Source of the DNA: Paludibacterium purpuratum
Lineage (GTDB): Bacteria > Pseudomonadota > Gammaproteobacteria > Burkholderiales > Chromobacteriaceae
Assembly: GCF_004363805.1 (NCBI RefSeq)
Contig: NZ_SNZP01000015.1
Location: 1-64,000 of the forward strand
Length of the DNA: 64,000 nucleotides
Reading direction: 5' to 3'
This document shows, one piece after another, positions 60,701 to 64,000 of the stretch; the stretch's first letter is position 1; the number at the start of each line of letters is the position of its first letter. A model generated the notes under the pieces. It was not told the DNA's origin. It ran no database searches and was given only the letters and a program-made list of their open reading frames with translations. A program made the position numbers and the translations under genes.

Positions 60701-61723
60701 GAGTTGTTCGTGCTCGGTCGCATCAATAACAAGGATCGCTTGATCGTCAAGCATCGTGGCCAAGAGCTGTTGAATGAAAGCCGTACCGACCTGCAGCGCG
60801 CCTGGTCCGAAACCAGCTATCGCCTGCAGCGCCTGCGCGATAATCCGGCCTGTGCCGACAGCGAGCATTTGCTGTTGTCCAATAGCAAGTCGCGCGGTTT
60901 GTATGCCGAGCTGAGCTTCGATGTGCATGAAGATCCGGCCGCTCCCTACGTGCAAACCGGCGCGCGTCCTCGCGTCGCCATCTTGCGCGAGCAGGGTGTC
61001 AACGGCCAGATCGAAATGGCCGCCGCCTTCGATCGTGCCGGTTTTGGTGCGGTCGACGTGCATATGAGCGACATTCTGTCCGGTCGCGTCTCGCTGGCGG
61101 ACTTCCACGGGCTGGCCGCCTGCGGCGGTTTCAGCTACGGCGACGTGCTGGGCGCGGGCGAGGGCTGGGCCAAGAGCATTCTGTTCAATAGCCGCGCGCG
61201 CGATGCGTTCCAGGCTTTCTTCGCGCGCGGCGACGTGTTTGCGCTAGGGGTGTGCAACGGTTGCCAGATGATGTCGCATCTTGCCGGCATGATCCCGGGC
61301 GCCGAACATTGGCCGACCTTCCGTCGCAATGCCTCCGAACAGTTCGAGGCGCGTTTCGCCATGGTGGAAGTGCCGGAATCGCCGTCGATCTTCCTCGGCG
61401 ACATGGTGGGTAGTCAGTTGCCGGTGGTGGTCAGTCACGGCGAGGGGCGCGCGGTGTTTGCCAGCGGCGAACAAAGCCAAGCGACGATCGCGCTGCGCTA
61501 TATCGACCTGGAAGGCCGTCCGACCGAGACCTATCCGCTCAACCCGAACGGCTCGCCCGCCGGTATTACCGGTGTGACGACCGCCGATGGTCGCTTCACC
61601 ATCATGATGCCGCATCCGGAGCGGGTGTTCCGCACGGTGCAGAACAGTTGGCATCCGGCCGAGTGGGGTGAGAACGGCGCGTGGTACCGTATGTTTGCCA
61701 GCGCACGTAAGTGGGTGGGTTGA
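57764..61723 (+). CDS. purL: Phosphoribosylformylglycinamidine synthase (large, single-chain)
   Basis: 1319 residues, the full-length proteobacterial type. The N-terminal domain starts [18 protein letters not shown]. The FGAM synthase catalytic core includes [45 protein letters not shown] (positions only) and [20 protein letters not shown]. The C-terminal glutaminase has Cys in [12 protein letters not shown] and His/Glu in MPHPERVF. It converts FGAR to FGAM in purine synthesis. A terminator lies 18 bp past the stop. Confidence 0.97.
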   Translation: MAHIIKLRGGVALSQFRLEKLIAAAQAAGLPEINLSAEYWHLVESDAPLDATGQELLARILTYGEPAPEAMPAGELFLVTPRLGTLSPWASKATDIVTHCGLSSVRRVERATAFRAASATALTPAQRTTLAGLLHDRMTETVLSDFEQAERLFVHVAAQPMTTVDVLTGGRDALARANVDLGLALSADEVDYLVENFRRLARNPSDVELMMFAQANSEHCRHKIFNAQFIVDGQPCEKSLFGMIRDTHAAHPEGTLVAYSDNASVIEGATVERLYPEPETHGYRYHDEPTHLLMKVETHNHPTAISPFAGASTGSGGEIRDEGATGRGSRPKAGLCGFAVSNLNIPGFVQPWEHYQKDRPQYGRPGRIASALEIMLDGPIGAAAFNNEFGRPNLAGYFRTFEEMFDDEMRGYHKPIMVAGGLGNIQGRQIKKDRIAEGALLIQLGGPGLLIGLGGGAASSMDTGANHEALDFDSVQRGNPEMQRRCQELIDRCWQLGEANPIVSIHDVGAGGLSNAFPELVNDAGRSATFELRQVPLEDTGMTPMQIWSNESQERYVLAIQPRDLERFRALAERERCPFAVVGTATDDGRLRVRDDHFGNLPVDMPMEVLLGKPPRMTREAVSRELAFNVFDAALFDLRETAYRVLRHPTVADKSFLITIGDRTVGGMTARDQMVGRWQVPVADVAVTTMGFNTLRGEAMAMGERPPAALFNAPASGRLAVGEALTNIAAAHIGAISNIKLSANWMAAAGHAGEDANLYRTVEGVSHLACEMGLSIPVGKDSLSMKTVWEDQDGSQKSVTAPLSLVVSAFAPVENVNKTVTPDLKDEKDTDLILIDLGYGRCRLGGSIYGQVWKHMRGRSPDVESPQQLVSFFDTVQSLIRDDMLLAYHDRSDGGLFVTLSEMMFSGRVGLTIDLQELVIERRKTQRYIDDFVQPTPEAATRGRIMRVLFNEELGAVLQVKKANTAEVISRFMQAGIGRELFVLGRINNKDRLIVKHRGQELLNESRTDLQRAWSETSYRLQRLRDNPACADSEHLLLSNSKSRGLYAELSFDVHEDPAAPYVQTGARPRVAILREQGVNGQIEMAAAFDRAGFGAVDVHMSDILSGRVSLADFHGLAACGGFSYGDVLGAGEGWAKSILFNSRARDAFQAFFARGDVFALGVCNGCQMMSHLAGMIPGAEHWPTFRRNASEQFEARFAMVEVPESPSIFLGDMVGSQLPVVVSHGEGRAVFASGEQSQATIALRYIDLEGRPTETYPLNPNGSPAGITGVTTADGRFTIMMPHPERVFRTVQNSWHPAEWGENGAWYRMFASARKWVG

Positions 61724-61740
61724 GTCGTTTTCTAGGCAAG

Positions 61741-61779
61741 AAAAAAGCCGGTCAGTTAACGCTGACCGGCATTTTTTTT
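61741..61779. terminator. Bidirectional terminator between purL and cdd
   Basis: GCCGGTCAG, loop TTAACG, CTGACCGGC with six A on one side and eight T on the other. Ends purL; can also end convergent cdd. Confidence 0.92.
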
Positions 61780-61785
61780 GATCGG

Positions 61786-61807
61786 GTAGGAGCGGCTTAG
61801 CCGAGAT
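61786..61807 (+). repeat. REP-like element overlapping the cdd 3' end
   Basis: GTAGGAGCGGCTTAGCCGAG plus AT is a shorter relative of the 47253 and 52029 elements. It overlaps the last codons and stop of cdd at 61797-61807. Confidence 0.55.
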
Positions 61808-62207
61808 TTTTCGGACCGAATGCGCCCGGCAGCAGTTGGTCGAGCGTGGTGCTCACCGACTGTGTGCCGTCGCAGATGAGTCGTATCTGCATAGCCGGGC
61901 CAAACTCGTTGAGTACCTGGCGGCAGGCGCCGCAGGGCGGGGTGGGCGTCGGCGTCGGCGTGTAGACGCAGACGGCGATCACTTCCTGCATATTGGCCTG
62001 GGCGCGCGCCGAATACACGGCGGTGCGCTCGGCGCAGTTGGTCAGGCCGTAAGAGGCATTTTCCACGTTGCAGCCGGTGAATAGCTGCCCGTCCGCGGTC
62101 AGCAAGGCGGCTCCGACGGCGAAGCGGCTATAAGGCACGTAGGCATTGGCGGCGACAAGGCGCGCCGCCTCTTCGAGTTTAGGCCAGTTGATTTGGCTGT
62201 TGGACAT
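61797..62207 (-). CDS. cdd: Cytidine deaminase
   Basis: 136 residues, the small tetrameric type. Catalytic zinc motifs: NCAERTAVYSA (Cys, Glu proton shuttle) and PCGACRQVLNEF (Cys-x2-Cys). The substrate segment is FTGCNVENASYGLTNC, with FAVGAALLTADGQLF earlier. It deaminates cytidine and deoxycytidine in pyrimidine salvage. A PTPTPTPP repeat before the zinc loop is a little unusual. Its last three codons and stop lie inside a REP-like element. Confidence 0.94.
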   Translation of the reverse strand: MSNSQINWPKLEEAARLVAANAYVPYSRFAVGAALLTADGQLFTGCNVENASYGLTNCAERTAVYSARAQANMQEVIAVCVYTPTPTPTPPCGACRQVLNEFGPAMQIRLICDGTQSVSTTLDQLLPGAFGPKNLG

Positions 62208-62470
62208 GCGGGCTCTCGTCTGTGCTGAATGGGAGGTGGATATTCTCTCTTCATGTAGAAACTGTCAATCGTCCGGTTATTCGTTCTGCATTGTGAAGGC
62301 CGCGCCGAGGCTTGCTTTGTATCCTTTAATCAAATATTTAAAATGTTTATTGTATGTGGCAAAGATAATTCTTCTCTGTTAGTCTAGCGATTCAGACACG
62401 GCGTCGATGCAGGCAGTTTCGATGTCGGGGCAATTACATTGGAATAATCCGCAAAATGGGCTCGTCAGGG

Positions 62471-64000
62471 ATGGAGAAAAGCGCTGGGGTCGTTCTCGAA
62501 GCGCTTGGCCGAATCGTCGGGTTGTCCGCCGAACATGTCGCCGTTTTGACGGCGTATAGTCATCTTCTGTTTTCCCGGCGCGAAGCGCTGGCCAAACAGC
62601 TTTTCTGGTATCTGCTCAAACACCAAGGCAATGCTCGGCCCGATGCCGCGCAGGCCGATCGAGTGGAAGCGCTGTTGCAGTCGCTCGAGCGGATGTTGAC
62701 CCTTCCCGCCGACCCGGATGCGCCAGAGAGCGTGCTGACGCTGGCTGTGCGACAGGGGTTGCCGTTGGCCGCTCTCGGTGGACTCGCCGAATGCATGGCC
62801 GAATATCTGGCGAGCGAAGTAACGACCCTCGATGAGCCGGTCCTCATCAAACAAGCGCTGGAAGAGGCGCTACGCAAGCGGCTCTCCCTCGATTTGATCC
62901 TGCAATTGCAGCACTCGGGCCAGCATGACGCCAATGCCCTGGCCGCCCGCCTTTATGCCACCTTGAGCGGCGTGAGTCTGGCGCTGATCAACGCGCAGAG
63001 CCGAGAGCAATTGTTTCACGACATCTGTCGTATCTGCGTCGACGAGGGTGGCTTTGCTTATGCCTGGATCGGCCTGGTCGACCCGTTGGCGAAATGCATT
63101 GCGCCAGCCGCCATGGCTGGCACCGGGGCGGAGGATTTTATCGCCGATATCCGTGTCGATCTCGGCAGTCAAGCGCCGTCGGCGCTCGCCGTTGCCACGG
63201 GCGAAGTGCAATGCGTCGACGATACGCTGCAGCAGCCAAGTCTGCTGGCATGGCGCGACGCCATGCGCATCGGCGGCGTGCGCAGCATGTTGGCGATCCC
63301 GCTGCATCTCTATGGCCAGGCTATCGGCACCTTGGTGCTGTACGCGCGCCGTTGTCACTATTTCGATCGCGATACGGTCGGACTGGTGCGCGCCATGGCG
63401 GGCGAAATCAGCCATGCGCTGGAGCGCCAGGATGCGATGGCCCGTAGCCAGAAGGCGGAAAACGACCTGGCTTACTTGATTCAGCACGATCCTCTGACCG
63501 GACTGCCCAACAGGCAACTGATGCTCGAACGCATCGGACAGATGATTCATCTGGGGCAACCGGATAGTCAGATCGGTGTCGTGACCCTGGCGATCGACGG
63601 ATTCCACGAACTGAACGCCCGTATGGGGCATGCCTCGGGTGATATGGTACTGCGAGAGGTTGCTCTACGGATGAGCCAGCGCGCCTTGCCGCACGGATCG
63701 GTGGGCCGGGTTGGCGCAGCACGCTTCGTCGCCGCGAGCGATGCCAGCGAGCCGCTCGACTGCCTGGTGGCCGATCTGCAAGACGCGATGCGCGAACCGA
63801 TCCAATGCCAGGGAGAGCGCATCAGCCTGCGCTGTAGCATTGGGGTGGTGCAGGAGCACGCCGCCTCGGCCGAGGCCGCCGCGCTGATGCGCTGTTCCGA
63901 CCTGGCTTTGATCCGGGCGCGAGAGGCGGGCGGTGGACGCTGTCGCTTCTATGACGAAGGTATGGATGTTGAGATTCGTCGCATGCATGCACTGCGCGGC
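62471..64000 (+). CDS. GAF-GGDEF c-di-GMP signalling protein, incomplete at window end
   Basis: The frame is open from 62471 to base 64000, 510 codons without a stop, so the C-terminus lies beyond the window. An in-frame ATG at 62456 is an alternative start. Residues 1-180 are helical and not recognised. About 185-325 is a GAF domain (LFHDICRICVDEGGFAYAWI, IPLHLYGQAIGTLVLYARR). A GGDEF domain starts at about 337 (HDPLTGLPNR at 339-348), but its signature is RVGAARF at 413-419 in place of RxGGDEF, so cyclase activity is unlikely. The C-terminal RRMHALRG looks like the lead-in to an EAL phosphodiesterase domain; that part is inferred. Confidence 0.85.
   Translation, partial: MEKSAGVVLEALGRIVGLSAEHVAVLTAYSHLLFSRREALAKQLFWYLLKHQGNARPDAAQADRVEALLQSLERMLTLPADPDAPESVLTLAVRQGLPLAALGGLAECMAEYLASEVTTLDEPVLIKQALEEALRKRLSLDLILQLQHSGQHDANALAARLYATLSGVSLALINAQSREQLFHDICRICVDEGGFAYAWIGLVDPLAKCIAPAAMAGTGAEDFIADIRVDLGSQAPSALAVATGEVQCVDDTLQQPSLLAWRDAMRIGGVRSMLAIPLHLYGQAIGTLVLYARRCHYFDRDTVGLVRAMAGEISHALERQDAMARSQKAENDLAYLIQHDPLTGLPNRQLMLERIGQMIHLGQPDSQIGVVTLAIDGFHELNARMGHASGDMVLREVALRMSQRALPHGSVGRVGAARFVAASDASEPLDCLVADLQDAMREPIQCQGERISLRCSIGVVQEHAASAEAAALMRCSDLALIRAREAGGGRCRFYDEGMDVEIRRMHALRG

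Overview
The window is about 60% G+C and densely packed, and reads as a chromosomal segment of a betaproteobacterium, most likely of the Neisseriales/Chromobacteriaceae type. This is inferred from gene order (yciB-yciI-bolA-parvulin; folC-SPOR-cvpA-purF-metZ; divergent rluD/bamD with pgeF) and protein family content; no rRNA is present to settle it. Nearly everything is core housekeeping, interrupted by a few accessory patches. No tRNA, CRISPR array, insertion sequence or prophage was seen.

Layout. 1-1.6 kb: accessory end of a locus with the C-terminus of a probable T6SS Tli4-like immunity protein, a triple zinc-ribbon protein and a small orphan. 1.65-5.6 kb: cytochrome c', a zur-cobW zinc operon behind a near-perfect Zur box, a TauE/SafE-like membrane protein, an enoyl-CoA hydratase paralogue and an NTF2-like protein. 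5.7-10.9 kb: an AraC regulator, two tandem parvulins, bolA, yciI, yciB, an SPFH protein/NfeD pair and a 42-aa membrane microprotein. 11.1-15.9 kb: a ParA-like ATPase, a GMP-reductase-like enzyme behind a structured leader or small RNA, msrC, a GbsR-type regulator, a GNAT, a SemiSWEET and phaB. 16-24.4 kb: rsgA, phhB, an M48 protease, orn, pgi, pncC, xerC, a TerB protein, a thioesterase, usp, a small HTH protein and the 4.5S SRP RNA. 24.5-31.5 kb: argE, an SNF transporter, an aminotransferase, an NlpC/P60 lipoprotein and the ABC-F protein Uup. 31.6-37.8 kb: a hypothetical gene, a YgfX-like gene, folC, a SPOR protein, cvpA, purF and metZ.

38.1-47.2 kb is a complete fatty-acid beta-oxidation block: a PsrA-like TetR repressor, fadE, a thioesterase, fadL, a FadN-type bifunctional enzyme and a fadA-type thiolase. 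PsrA-type boxes lie in front of the regulator and in front of fadL. 47.3-52.7 kb holds an LpxO-like hydroxylase, then an aldehyde dehydrogenase/Tat-signal small subunit/GMC oxidoreductase operon. A TetR gene at its far end shares a 16-bp inverted repeat with the operon promoter, which suggests a self-contained alcohol/aldehyde oxidation module. 52.8-62.2 kb returns to core genes: prfC, pgeF, rluD, bamD, glnB, purL and cdd. The window ends inside a GAF-GGDEF protein with a degenerate GGDEF signature that is still open at base 64000.

REP-like palindromes are scattered at 47.25, 52.03-52.09 and 61.79 kb. The most interesting signals are regulatory: the shared operator linking the TetR gene to the ALDH/GMC operon, the PsrA-box set, the leader/small RNA before the guaC-like gene, and the Zur box. 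Several enzymes have altered active sites: the GMP-reductase-like protein, the enoyl-CoA hydratase, the second parvulin and the GGDEF domain.
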